Source of the DNA: Bordetella petrii
GTDB lineage: Bacteria; Pseudomonadota; Gammaproteobacteria; Burkholderiales; Burkholderiaceae_B
Reading direction: 5' to 3'
DNA: 64,000 nt
NCBI RefSeq assembly: GCF_000067205.1
Contig: NC_010170.1
Coordinates: 868,001-932,000 of the forward strand
Both the position numbers and the translations under genes were made by a program. Within the stretch, counting starts at the first letter, position 1. Each line of letters begins with the position of its first letter. Positions 1 through 8,008 of the stretch are shown here, piece by piece. The notes beneath the pieces are model-generated. The model was not told where the DNA came from and ran no database searches. It saw only the letters and a program-made list of their open reading frames with translations.

Positions 1-199
1 AGGTCTCGTCGCCGCCGACGTGCGCCAGGCGCTGGCGCGGCAGGGCATCAATATCACCGTCAACGGCGTGCCCTACACGCCGCTGGACATGCAGGCGCGC
101 GGCCTGGATTCCGTGGCGCGGGCCTCGGTCAGCTACCTGACTTCCGGCGCCGAAATCGACCGCTTGGTCGCCGCCGTGGCGCAACTGGCGCGGCGCTGA
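1..199 (+). CDS. Class V aminotransferase (SufS/cysteine-desulfurase-like), C-terminal fragment
   Basis: The frame is open from base 2 to a TGA at 197-199 (65 residues); the rest of the gene lies before the window. The tail contains RASVSYLTSGAEIDRL, which fits the C-terminal pattern R-x-S-x-x-Y-x-x-x-x-E-I-D of PLP-dependent class V aminotransferases, including cysteine desulfurases. The PLP-binding lysine and the active-site cysteine region are outside the window, so the substrate cannot be assigned. The family call rests on this short tail only. Confidence 0.6.
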   Translation, partial: GLVAADVRQALARQGINITVNGVPYTPLDMQARGLDSVARASVSYLTSGAEIDRLVAAVAQLARR

Positions 200-228
200 A
201 CCGGCGGCAGCAGCGCGGACGGCCCGGC

Positions 229-810
229 CAGGTGTCCGACACCCTGCGGGAGCCAGCCCCCTGATGGATGCCACTGGTCAGGTGTCCGACTCCCGCAGGG
301 TGTCGGACACCGAAGTGGGCAAACAGCGTCGCTTCCTGTCGGGGTCAGGCACCCAGCGGGAGCCAGACCCCTGATGGATGCCGCTGGTCAGGTGTCCGAA
401 TCCCGCAGGGTGTCGGACACCGAAGTGGGCAAACAGCGTCGCTTCCTGTCGGGGTCAGGCACTCTGCGGGAGCCAGACCCCTGATGGATGCCGCCGGTCA
501 GGTGTCCGAATCCCGCAGGGTGTCGGACACCGAAGTGGGCAAACAGCGTCACTTCCCGTCGGGGTCAGGCACCCTGCGGGAGCCAGACCCCTGATGGATG
601 CCGCTGGTCAGGTGTCCGACTCCCGCAGGGTGTCGGACACCGAAGTGGGCAAACAGCGTCACTTCCCGTCGGGGTCAGGCACCCTGCGGGAGCCAGACCC
701 CTGATGGATGCCACTGGTCAGGTGTCCGACTCCCTGCGGGAGCTAGACCCCTGATGGATGCCGCTGATCAGGTGTCCGACTCCCGCAGGGTGTCGGACAC
801 CGAAGTGGGC
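229..810. repeat. Tandem array of a 110-bp unit made of two palindromes
   Basis: Four near-identical 110-bp units start at about 268, 378, 488 and 598, followed by a shortened unit from about 708 and a partial one. Each unit holds palindrome P1 (arms GGTGTCCGA / TCGGACACC around a TCCCGCAGG-type centre) and palindrome P2 (arms GGGGTC / GACCCC around a CACCCTGCGGGAG-type centre), about 25 bp apart. Units differ by a few substitutions. The open frames across the array arise because 110 is not a multiple of 3 and the repeat lacks stops in some frames; they are not genes. The array fills the gap before the enoyl-CoA hydratase gene. Confidence 0.9.
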
Positions 811-903
811 CTCGGCCCGCCGCATTCCCGGATGGTCGTATGATTCGGTATCCCCCAGTCTTATAGATAACCGCGGGCCCGTGCGCCCGCCCAGGAGACC
901 CGC

Positions 904-1671
904 ATGTCCGACCTGATCAAAGTGGAAGTGGTTGACGGTATTCAGATCATCACCGTCAACCGTCCCGAAGCCAAGAACGCCATCAACCTGGAAGCCGCCC
1001 AGGCCATGGCCGCCGCGCTGGACCAGCTGGACAGCCGCGACGACATCGGCATCGGCATCCTGACGGGCGCGGGCGGCACGTTTTCGTCGGGCATGGACCT
1101 GAAGGCCTTCGCGCAAAGCCGCCAGCGCCCGCTGATCGAAGGCCGCGGCTTCGCCGGGCTGAACGAGCGGCCGCCGCGCAAGCCCCTGATCGCCGCCGTC
1201 GAAGGCTACGCGCTGGCCGGGGGCTGTGAAATGGCCCTGGCCGCCGACCTGATCGTGGCGGCCCGCAATGCCAAGTTCGGCCTGCCCGAAGTCAAGCGCG
1301 GGCTGGTGGCTGGCTCGGGCGGCATGCTGCGCCTGCCGCGCCGCCTGCCGTACCACATCGCCATGGAAATCATTCTTACCGGCGACATGCTCGATGCCGA
1401 GCGGGCCCATGGCTACGGCCTGGTCAACCGCCTGACCGAACCGGGCAAGGCCCTGGAAGGCGCGCTGGAACTCGCCCGCGTCATCGTCGAGAACGGCCCG
1501 CTGGCGGTGCAGACCGCCAAGAGCATCGTGGCCCAGGCCATCGACTGGGAGCAGGACGGCATGTTCGACCGCCAGCGCCCGCTGATCGCGCACATTTTCA
1601 CCTCGGCCGACGCCAAGGAAGGCGCGACCGCCTTCGCCGAAAAGCGCAAACCCGTGTGGCAGGGCAAGTAG
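904..1671 (+). CDS. Enoyl-CoA hydratase/isomerase (crotonase family)
   Basis: A 255-aa crotonase-fold protein, the usual length for a single-domain enoyl-CoA hydratase that adds water across 2-enoyl-CoA thioesters in the cytoplasm. The oxyanion-hole segment AGGCEMALAADL carries Glu109 and the second catalytic segment FGLPEVKRGLVAG carries Glu129, so both acid/base glutamates are present. The C-terminus KRKPVWQGK is typical of the family. An AGGAG site at 892-896 precedes the ATG by 7 bp. Upstream is the 110-bp repeat array, so the promoter must lie in the array or in 811-890. Substrate is not evident. The gene stands alone before the fumarase gene. Confidence 0.93.
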   Translation: MSDLIKVEVVDGIQIITVNRPEAKNAINLEAAQAMAAALDQLDSRDDIGIGILTGAGGTFSSGMDLKAFAQSRQRPLIEGRGFAGLNERPPRKPLIAAVEGYALAGGCEMALAADLIVAARNAKFGLPEVKRGLVAGSGGMLRLPRRLPYHIAMEIILTGDMLDAERAHGYGLVNRLTEPGKALEGALELARVIVENGPLAVQTAKSIVAQAIDWEQDGMFDRQRPLIAHIFTSADAKEGATAFAEKRKPVWQGK

Positions 1672-1775
1672 GCTTTTCCGCCACGGTCATAAAATAAGTT
1701 GTCGATCGCGCGCGGCTGGGCTATTCGGCCGCGCGTTCCCCGCATTCCTCTTTTCCCGCTTCTGCCTTTACTGCC

Positions 1776-3299
1776 ATGTCCGTTCTCATCAAAGAAGAAG
1801 ACTTCATCCAGTCTATTGCTGATGGCATCCAGTTCATCAGCTACTACCATCCCGTCGACTACATCCGCCACCTGGCCCGCGCCTACGAGCGCGAAGAAAG
1901 CCCGGCCGCGCGCGACGCGATGGCGCAGATCCTCACCAATTCGCGCATGTGCGCCGAAGGCAAGCGCCCGCTGTGCCAGGACACCGGCATCGTCAACGTC
2001 TTCCTGAAGGTCGGCATGGACGTGCGCTTCGACACCCGCCGCACCCTGCAGGAGCTGTGCGACGAAGGCGTGCGCCGCGGCTACACCAACCCCGACAACC
2101 CGCTGCGCGCCTCGGTGCTCGACGACCCGATCTTCGCCCGCAAGAACACCCGCGACAACACCCCCTGTATCCTGCACGTCGAGCTCGTCCCCGGCGACAA
2201 GGTCGACGTGCAAATCGCCTCGAAGGGCGGCGGTTCTGAAAACAAGTCGAAGTTCGCCATGCTCAATCCCAGCGATTCGCTGGTCGACTGGGTGCTGAAA
2301 ACCGTGCCCACCATGGGCGCGGGCTGGTGCCCGCCGGGCATGCTGGGCATCGGCGTGGGCGGCACGGCCGAAAAGGCCATGCTGATGGCCAAGCAGTCGC
2401 TGATGGACGACATCGACATGTACGAGCTGCTGGCGCGCGGCCCGCAGAACAAGCTCGAAGAGCTGCGCATCGAGCTCTACGAAAAGGTCAATGCGCTGGG
2501 CATCGGCGCGCAAGGCCTGGGCGGCCTGACCACCGTGCTCGACGTCAAGATCAACACCTTCCCGACGCACGCGGCGTCCAAGCCCGTGGCCATGATCCCC
2601 AACTGCGCGGCCACGCGCCACGCGCACTTCGTGCTCGACGGCTCCGGCGCCGCCCGCCTCGATCCGCCGTCGCTGTCCGAATGGCCCGAAGTGCACTGGG
2701 CGCCCGACTACAACAAGTCGAAGCAGGTCAACCTGGACACGCTCACCCCTGAAGAAGTGGCCAGCTGGAAACCCGGCCAGACCCTGCTGCTGTCGGGCAA
2801 GATGCTTACCGGCCGCGATGCCGCGCACAAGCGCATCCAGGACATGCTGGCCAAGGGCGAGCCGCTGCCCGTCGACTTCACCAACCGCGTCATCTACTAC
2901 GTGGGCCCGGTCGATCCGGTGCGCGACGAAGTGGTCGGCCCGGCCGGCCCCACCACCGCCACCCGCATGGACAAGTTCACCGACATGATGCTCGCCAAGA
3001 CCGGCCTGATCGCCATGATCGGCAAGTCCGAGCGCGGCCCGGTGGCCATCGAGGCCATCCGCAACCACAAGTCGGCCTACCTGATGGCCGTCGGCGGCGC
3101 GGCCTACCTGGTGTCCAAGGCCATTCGCCAGGCGCGCGTGCTGGCCTTCGAAGACCTGGGCATGGAAGCCATCTACGAGTTCGACGTGAAAGACATGCCC
3201 GTCACCGTGGCGGTCGATTCGCAGGGCACCTCGGTGCACACCACCGGCCCCAAAGAATGGCAGGCGCGCATCGGCAAGATCCCGGTGGCCGTGGCCTGA
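1776..3299 (+). CDS. Fumarate hydratase, class I (4Fe-4S, single chain)
   Basis: A 507-aa protein matching the full-length class I fumarase (FumA/FumB type), with the Fe-S alpha part and the swivelling beta part in one chain. It interconverts fumarate and malate in the TCA cycle. Three cysteines sit in the expected cluster-binding contexts: RPLCQDTG (Cys67), GWCPPGMLGIGVGG (Cys185) and MIPNCAATRH (Cys277). The ATG at 1776 gives the usual N-terminus. The window also encodes a class II fumarase at 51888, so this strain has an oxygen-sensitive and an oxygen-stable isoenzyme. A stable hairpin without a T-run follows the stop. Confidence 0.95.
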   Translation: MSVLIKEEDFIQSIADGIQFISYYHPVDYIRHLARAYEREESPAARDAMAQILTNSRMCAEGKRPLCQDTGIVNVFLKVGMDVRFDTRRTLQELCDEGVRRGYTNPDNPLRASVLDDPIFARKNTRDNTPCILHVELVPGDKVDVQIASKGGGSENKSKFAMLNPSDSLVDWVLKTVPTMGAGWCPPGMLGIGVGGTAEKAMLMAKQSLMDDIDMYELLARGPQNKLEELRIELYEKVNALGIGAQGLGGLTTVLDVKINTFPTHAASKPVAMIPNCAATRHAHFVLDGSGAARLDPPSLSEWPEVHWAPDYNKSKQVNLDTLTPEEVASWKPGQTLLLSGKMLTGRDAAHKRIQDMLAKGEPLPVDFTNRVIYYVGPVDPVRDEVVGPAGPTTATRMDKFTDMMLAKTGLIAMIGKSERGPVAIEAIRNHKSAYLMAVGGAAYLVSKAIRQARVLAFEDLGMEAIYEFDVKDMPVTVAVDSQGTSVHTTGPKEWQARIGKIPVAVA

Positions 3300-3318
3300 A
3301 GGCGGTAATTTCTCGCTT

Positions 3319-3356
3319 GCCAGGCGCCCGGCTCCCACGGGGGGCGCGCGCCTGGC
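3319..3356. terminator. Hairpin downstream of the class I fumarase gene (possible terminator)
   Basis: Perfect 9-bp arms GCCAGGCGC (3319-3327) and GCGCCTGGC (3348-3356) flank a 20-nt loop, 19 bp after the fumarase stop. There is no T-tract, so this is a weak terminator candidate; it may instead protect the mRNA 3' end. Confidence 0.35.
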
Positions 3357-3444
3357 GATCGAAGCGGTTGCTGTACACAGCGGTGTCAGGCACCTGCGTG
3401 AAGTGACCCCCAAAAGTTGGATACCAACTTATGGGGGTATTTTT

Positions 3445-3951
3445 ATGGTGAAGTACAGCGAACAGACCAAGTTTGCAGCGGTCGAGGAGTATTGCCGGGG
3501 CGATTTGGGACTGGAAGCCGTGGCGCAACGCCACGGCGTGAACCCGCATGCGCTGCGACGCTGGGCGGCGGCCTACCGGGAGCATGGCGCCTCGGGCGTG
3601 CGCGCCAAGCGCGGCCGCTACAGCGCCTCGTTCAAGCAGACGGTGCTGCAACAGATGAAACAGCAGGGCCTGTCGTATCGGCAGGCGGCAGCGCGGTTCG
3701 ACATCCGCAACTTCAACATCATCGCCCGCTGGGCACGCCAGTATGATGTACAGGGTCTAGCCGCTTTATCTACAGGACAGCCCCCCGCAATGACCTCGCC
3801 CGTGAAACCGGCATCGCCCGATGCCACGCGTACACGCGAAGATCTGCTCAAGGAACTGCAGTTTCTGCGCATGGAGAACGCGTACCTAAAAAAGCTCGAT
3901 GCCTTGGTTCAAGCCAAACAGAAATCGGCGCAGCAGAAAAAGCGCAAATAG
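3445..3951 (+). CDS. IS3-family transposase OrfA (DNA-binding part)
   Basis: A 168-aa protein starting MVKYSEQTKFAAVEEY at ATG 3445. An in-frame start at 3403 would begin inside the terminal repeat and is rejected. Two helix-turn-helix units are visible: VAQRHGVNPHALRRW and a second around YRQAAARFDIRNFNIIARW. The end is a leucine/lysine-rich coiled segment, FLRMENAYLKKLDALVQ, as in IS150-type OrfA proteins. A run AAAAAG at 3937-3942 near the end is a plausible -1 slippage site, since the orfB frame is open through it. The TAG stop overlaps the orfB GTG start by one base. Confidence 0.93.
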   Translation: MVKYSEQTKFAAVEEYCRGDLGLEAVAQRHGVNPHALRRWAAAYREHGASGVRAKRGRYSASFKQTVLQQMKQQGLSYRQAAARFDIRNFNIIARWARQYDVQGLAALSTGQPPAMTSPVKPASPDATRTREDLLKELQFLRMENAYLKKLDALVQAKQKSAQQKKRK

Positions 3952-4787
3952 TGCTTGAACTAAGGCAGCAATTCCCTCTTGCGGGCTTGTTGTCGGTGGT
4001 GGGGCTGTCACGCAGCACCTTCTACTACCAATGGCGGGCCGGGCAAGCCGAAGACAAGTTCGCGTCATTGAAGTCCCGGATCTGCGCAATTTTTGCCCAG
4101 CATCACGGCCGCTACGGCTATCGACGCATCACCGAGGCGATCCGCCAGCAAGGCTGGCCGGTCAACCACAAGACGGTGCAGCGCCTGATGGGCCTGTTGG
4201 GGTTGAAGTCTTGCGTACGGGTCAAGAAGTATCGCTCCTACCGAGGCACGCTGAGCCAGCTCGCCCCGAACGTGCTGCGACGCCAGTTCAGGGCTGCTCG
4301 CCCGAATCAGAAGTGGGCCACCGATGTGACCGAGTTCAGGGTCGGCACCCAGAAGCTGTACCTCTCGCCGGTGATGGACCTGTGCAATGGCGAGATCATC
4401 GCCTACGAAATGGCCTGCCGCCCCAGCTTCGCCATGGTCGCAGCCATGCTCAGGCAAGCCTGCGCCCGGCTCAGCCCGTACGAGCGGCCCATCCTGCACT
4501 CGGACCAGGGGTGGCAATACCAGATGCCCGCCTACCGCGAGCTCCTGGCGCAGCACGCGGTCACCCAGAGCATGTCACGACAGGGAAATTGCCTGGACAA
4601 TGCCGCCATCGAGAGCTTCTTCGGCACCCTGAAGGCCGAGTTCTTCCACCTGAACACCTTCCAGACCATCGAACAGCTCAAGGACGGGATCGACCGATAT
4701 ATCCACTACTACAATCATCACCGCATTAAGCTCAAACTTAACGGGTTGAGTCCGGTGCAATACCGGACTCAGCTCCTGGCCACATAA
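3951..4787 (+). CDS. IS3-family transposase OrfB (DD35E catalytic part)
   Basis: A 278-aa integrase-fold transposase. The catalytic triad is in WATDVTEF, ILHSDQGWQY and NAAIESFFGTLKAE, with exactly 35 residues between the second Asp and the Glu. The N-terminal HTH_21 segment contains HHGRYGYRRITEAI. A separate start would be GTG 3951; more likely the active product is an OrfAB fusion made by -1 frameshifting in the A-rich end of orfA, as is known for the IS3 family. No internal stop or missing residue is seen. Confidence 0.95.
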   Translation: MLELRQQFPLAGLLSVVGLSRSTFYYQWRAGQAEDKFASLKSRICAIFAQHHGRYGYRRITEAIRQQGWPVNHKTVQRLMGLLGLKSCVRVKKYRSYRGTLSQLAPNVLRRQFRAARPNQKWATDVTEFRVGTQKLYLSPVMDLCNGEIIAYEMACRPSFAMVAAMLRQACARLSPYERPILHSDQGWQYQMPAYRELLAQHAVTQSMSRQGNCLDNAAIESFFGTLKAEFFHLNTFQTIEQLKDGIDRYIHYYNHHRIKLKLNGLSPVQYRTQLLAT

Positions 4788-4964
4788 CGGCCAAAACTGT
4801 CCAACTTTGTGGGGTCACTTCACTGCGGAGCCTGACACCCGGGCGCTGCCTGAGGCGGCCTGGCGTCTGGCGTTGCCTGCGCGCCCGGCGCTCGGCCGGG
4901 GCGGGCAGCGTAGAATATGTAACGTCTTTTGCTCTTGCGGGCCGCACGGGGTTCGCCTTCGCCG

Positions 4965-6296
4965 ATGACCTTCGGACAGAGCCTGTTGTTATTGGTGGTG
5001 CTGCTGGTCACGGTGGCGTTTTTCGCCATTGCCGAGATCTCCATCGCCGCCTCGCGCCGCCTGCGGCTGCGGCAGCTTGCCGACGACGGCGACGCGCGCG
5101 CCGAGGAAATCCTGCGCGTGCAGCAGCAGCCGGGCCATTACTTCACGGCCATTCAAATCGGCGTCAACGCGCTGGGCATATTGGGCGGCATCGTGGGCGA
5201 AGGCATGTTCAGCCCGGGGTTCACGCGCTTTCTGTCCAACTGGCTGCCGCCCGACATGGCGGCGTCGGCGGGCTTTCTGGGCTCGTTCGTGCTGGTCACG
5301 TCGCTGTTCATCATCCTGACCGACCTCATTCCCAAGCAGGCCGGCATGGCCGAGCCCGAGCGTTTCGCCCTGGCTGTCGTCGGCCCCATGCGCGTGCTGG
5401 TGCGCGTGCTTTCGCCGCTGGTCTGGATATATTCGCACGCCGCCGGACTGCTGATGCGTTTGTTGCGCCTGCCCACGCGGCGCGACGAGCGCGTTACGTC
5501 GGATGACATCCTGGCGCTGGCCGAGGCCGGCGCGCTGTCGGGCGCCCTGGCGCGCGGCGAGCAGCGCATTATCGAGAACATCTTCGAGCTGGATACGCGC
5601 ACGGTGTCCAGCGCCATGACGCCGCGCGACCGCATCGCCTGGTTCTTGCAAGACGACCCCGAAGAAATCATACGGGCCCGCATCGCCGAAGAGCCGTTTT
5701 CCACCTACCCCGTGTGCCGCGGCGACATCGACCACGTTATCGGGTACGTGGATACGCGCGACCTGTACCAGCGGCTGCTGAACGGCCAGCCCATCGCGCT
5801 GACCGACAGCAAGCTGATCCACAAGGCGCTGGTGGTGCCCGACCGCCTGACCCTGGCCGAAGTGCTGGAGCAGTTCCGCCAGGTGGGCGAAGATTTCGCC
5901 ATGATCGTCAACGAGTACAGCCTGATCGTGGGGCTGGTCACGCTCAACGACGTGATGAGCACCGTGATGGGCGAGCTGGTGTCGCCCTGGGACGAAGAGC
6001 TCATCATCCAGCGCGATGACAACTCGTGGCTGATCGACGGCGCCACGCCTATCCAGGACGTGGGCCGTGTGCTCGGCATCGAAGAGCACCTGGACGGCGA
6101 AGAGTACGAAACCTTGGCCGGCTTCCTGATGGATGCGCTGCGCCGCGTGCCGCGCCGCACCGACGTGGTGGCGCTGGGCGGCTACCAGTTCGAGGTGCTG
6201 GACGTCGACACCTACCGGGTCGACCAGGTGCTGGTCACGCGTTCGGCGTCGGCTGCCCCGCCGATGGCGGCGCCGGTTGGCCCGCGTCCGGAGTAG
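4965..6296 (+). CDS. CNNM/CBS-domain membrane protein (CorC/TlyC 'hemolysin' family)
   Basis: A 443-aa protein with an N-terminal CNNM (DUF21) membrane domain of about four helices (residues 1-190, starting TFGQSLLLLVVLLVTVAFF), then a CBS pair (about 210-330) and a C-terminal CorC/HlyC regulatory domain (about 345-430, around WLIDGATPIQDV). Family members are linked to magnesium/cobalt efflux or membrane ion homeostasis; the old 'hemolysin' label is not functional evidence. ATG 4965 is preferred over TTG 4929, because it puts the first membrane helix right at the N-terminus. The 3' end overlaps the convergent acetyltransferase gene by 62 bp. Confidence 0.9.
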   Translation: MTFGQSLLLLVVLLVTVAFFAIAEISIAASRRLRLRQLADDGDARAEEILRVQQQPGHYFTAIQIGVNALGILGGIVGEGMFSPGFTRFLSNWLPPDMAASAGFLGSFVLVTSLFIILTDLIPKQAGMAEPERFALAVVGPMRVLVRVLSPLVWIYSHAAGLLMRLLRLPTRRDERVTSDDILALAEAGALSGALARGEQRIIENIFELDTRTVSSAMTPRDRIAWFLQDDPEEIIRARIAEEPFSTYPVCRGDIDHVIGYVDTRDLYQRLLNGQPIALTDSKLIHKALVVPDRLTLAEVLEQFRQVGEDFAMIVNEYSLIVGLVTLNDVMSTVMGELVSPWDEELIIQRDDNSWLIDGATPIQDVGRVLGIEEHLDGEEYETLAGFLMDALRRVPRRTDVVALGGYQFEVLDVDTYRVDQVLVTRSASAAPPMAAPVGPRPE

Positions 6297-6798
6297 CGGC
6301 CGGCAGTTGCAGGGCCATCAGCACTTCGTCGTAAAAGCGGCCGCCGATTTTCATGGCGCGCGGCTCGCGCCCGTACTCGACGAAGCCCAGCTTCCGGTAT
6401 AAACGGCAGGCCGCCATGTTGGCGGCTTCGGCGCTCAGCAGCAGGTTGTCGAACCGGCCGGTGGCATGCGCGATCAGCCCGCGTATCAGGGCCTGGCCCA
6501 AGCCCCGCCCACGGGCATCAGGATGAACATACACGCCCACGATGACGCCCTTGTGCCGCATCTTGACCAGTTCGTGCGCGACGACGGTGGCAATGCCGCA
6601 CAGGCGCTCGCCCTGCCAGCCGCCCAGTGTCCAGCCTTGCTCCAGGCGGCGGGCGAACCATTCCAGCGGCTGCGCGCTTTCTTCTTCCCAGGAGCTGCCA
6701 TAGGCAGTGGGGGAGTCTCGCAGCGATTCGAGCCGCAGTTGCCGGTAGCGGGCGGCGTCGTTGGTATCCAGGCGCCGAAGAGTGAAAGCGGACTGCAC
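6235..6798 (-). CDS. GNAT-family N-acetyltransferase
   Basis: A 187-aa GCN5-related acetyltransferase, probably acting on a small molecule or protein amine with acetyl-CoA. Motif A for the pyrophosphate of CoA is VHPDARGRGLGQALIRGL (R/Q-x-x-G-x-G). The later segment NMAACRLYRKLGFVEYG is the usual motif B, and the N-terminus FTLRRLDTNDAARYRQLRLE is typical. The C-terminal proline-rich tail overlaps the convergent CNNM/CBS gene by 62 bp. Substrate unknown. Confidence 0.88.
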   Translation of the reverse strand: MQSAFTLRRLDTNDAARYRQLRLESLRDSPTAYGSSWEEESAQPLEWFARRLEQGWTLGGWQGERLCGIATVVAHELVKMRHKGVIVGVYVHPDARGRGLGQALIRGLIAHATGRFDNLLLSAEAANMAACRLYRKLGFVEYGREPRAMKIGGRFYDEVLMALQLPAATPDAGQPAPPSAGQPTPNA

Positions 6799-6903
6799 GA
6801 GAAGCTCTGTTGCGAAGACGGTGGCGGACTAGGCAGCATCGCGCGGCTGGCGTAAAAAGGCAAGGCCGGCCGCGCGGCGCCGGCCAATTACCAGGAAATC
6901 ATC

Positions 6904-7350
6904 ATGCATGGCACCAAGCGCAGCACGCCACAAGAACAGGCCCAGGAGGCTTCCGCGCTGATCGACGCCCGTATCGCTGAACTGCCCGATTGGCGGGGCC
7001 GCATGCTGGCGCGCCTGCGCACGCTGATCAGGCAGGCCGATCCCGGCGTGGTCGAAGAATGGAAGTGGCGTGTGCCGGTATGGTCGCGCGGCGGCATTCT
7101 CTGCACCGGCGAAACCTACAAGAACGCGGTGAAAATGACGTTTCCCAAGGGCGCCGCGCTGGAAGACCCGGCGGGCCTGTTCAATGCCAGCCTGGCTGGC
7201 GGCACCCGGCGGGCCATCGACTTTCACGAAGGCGACGACATCGATGAGGCCGCCTTGCAGGCCTTGATTCGCGCGGCCGTGGCGCTGAACCTGTCCAAGC
7301 CCCCCGCCCGAGCCAGGAAAAGCGCCGGCAAGACCGCCGCCGAGAGTTGA
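6904..7350 (+). CDS. DUF1801-domain protein (YdhG-like)
   Basis: A 148-aa protein with the DUF1801 pattern: DWRGRMLARLRTLIRQADPGVVEEWKW at residues about 29-55, then CTGETYKNAVKMTFPKGA and a hydrophobic C-terminal helix, ending in a basic Lys/Ala tail. DUF1801 proteins are small cytoplasmic proteins of unknown biochemistry related in fold to frataxin/iron chaperone-like proteins. It sits 6 bp before the ABC ATPase gene and could be co-transcribed with it. Confidence 0.8.
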   Translation: MHGTKRSTPQEQAQEASALIDARIAELPDWRGRMLARLRTLIRQADPGVVEEWKWRVPVWSRGGILCTGETYKNAVKMTFPKGAALEDPAGLFNASLAGGTRRAIDFHEGDDIDEAALQALIRAAVALNLSKPPARARKSAGKTAAES

Positions 7351-7356
7351 ACGACC

Positions 7357-7998
7357 ATGCTGCAAATCGAAAATCTCAGCAAACGCTATGGCGGCCATCT
7401 GGTGTTCCAGGGGCTGACCCGCACTTTTTCCCCGGGATGCACGGCGCTCTGCGAAGAAGACAGCACCGGCAAGTCCAGCTTGCTGGGCATCATCGCGGGC
7501 GTGCTCGCGCCGGATGGCGGCGATGTTCGTATCGACGGCCACTCGTTGGCTCATGCGCCCGCGCAGGCCTTGGCCCGCCTGGCCTACGTGCCGGACAACT
7601 GCCTCGCCGAACCCGCGCAGACGGGCCGCGAGCTGCTTGAGCACGTTGCGGCGCAAAAAAATGCCGCGCTGGACGACGGCACCCTGGATCTCGCGCGCCG
7701 CCTGGGGCTGGAACCGCACCTGGACAAGCGCTTCGAACAGATGTCCACGGGCACGCGCCGCAAGGTTTATCTCACAGCCGCGGCGTTGGGGGATCCGGCT
7801 GTCGTGGTCGCCGATGGGCCCAGCAATGGGCTGGATGCGCAGGCGCGCCAAGTACTGGCCGACGTGTTCAGGCACTGGGGTAAGCATCGCGTGGTGCTGT
7901 TCGCCAGCCACGACGCCGAGTTGGTGCGGGCTTGCGGGGCACGGACGCTGGAGCTTGCCAGCCTGGGGCAGGCAAGTACCATTGCCCGCTCCTCTTGA
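7357..7998 (+). CDS. ABC transporter ATPase subunit with degenerate motifs, no permease nearby
   Basis: A 213-aa ABC ATPase-like protein resembling CcmA/export-type subunits (MLQIENLSKRYGG start). All three nucleotide-binding motifs are unusual. Walker A reads EEDSTGKSS, where GxNGxGKST is expected, so the first glycine is lost. The signature is STGTRRK rather than LSGGQ. Walker B ends VVVADGPSNGLD, so the catalytic Glu after the Asp is Gly. The H-loop histidine is kept in LFASHDAELV. No membrane partner is encoded nearby. It may be a decaying gene, consistent with the broken genes downstream, or a non-hydrolysing paralogue. Confidence 0.75.
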   Translation: MLQIENLSKRYGGHLVFQGLTRTFSPGCTALCEEDSTGKSSLLGIIAGVLAPDGGDVRIDGHSLAHAPAQALARLAYVPDNCLAEPAQTGRELLEHVAAQKNAALDDGTLDLARRLGLEPHLDKRFEQMSTGTRRKVYLTAAALGDPAVVVADGPSNGLDAQARQVLADVFRHWGKHRVVLFASHDAELVRACGARTLELASLGQASTIARSS

Positions 7999-8008
7999 AA
8001 GCAGCCCT

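Larger units (their letters stand above)
3399..4822 (+). mobile_element. IS3-family insertion sequence, complete
   Basis: A 1424-bp element starting TG and ending CA. The terminal inverted repeats match over TGAAGTGACCCC and, after one change or indel, AAAGTTGG (left end 3399-3420; right end read in reverse from 4822). It carries orfA and orfB in the -1 relation typical of IS3 elements, a DD(35)E transposase and a 5-bp target duplication. Near the left end a perfect palindrome (AAGTTGG 3414-3420, CCAACTT 3424-3430) lies just before the orfA start and could fold in read-through RNA. Nothing looks broken, so it is probably active or recently active. OrfA style suggests the IS150-like subgroup. 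Confidence 0.95.
3382..4839. repeat. REP-like palindrome split by an IS element
   Basis: The left half GGTGTCAGGCACCTGCG (3382-3398) and right half CTGCGGAGCCTGACACC (4823-4839) share the 5-bp overlap CTGCG. Joined with one copy of the overlap they rebuild a P2-type palindrome like the intact ones at 45317 and 59057. The IS element thus entered at the centre of the palindrome and duplicated 5 bp (3394-3398 and 4823-4827). Confidence 0.9.

Noticed and set aside
229..810. Possible CRISPR array
   Set aside because: The whole 110-bp unit is conserved, including the would-be spacers; no unique spacers and no cas genes.
268..843. Several overlapping open frames of about 80-110 aa in the 110-bp array
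   Set aside because: They are successive registers of the same repeat and have no ribosome sites; translation of palindromic repeats, not genes.
1413..3413. 666-aa minus-strand open frame opposite the fumarase and hydratase genes
   Set aside because: Antisense frame produced by GC-rich codon bias; no recognisable domain, and it covers two well-supported genes on the other strand.
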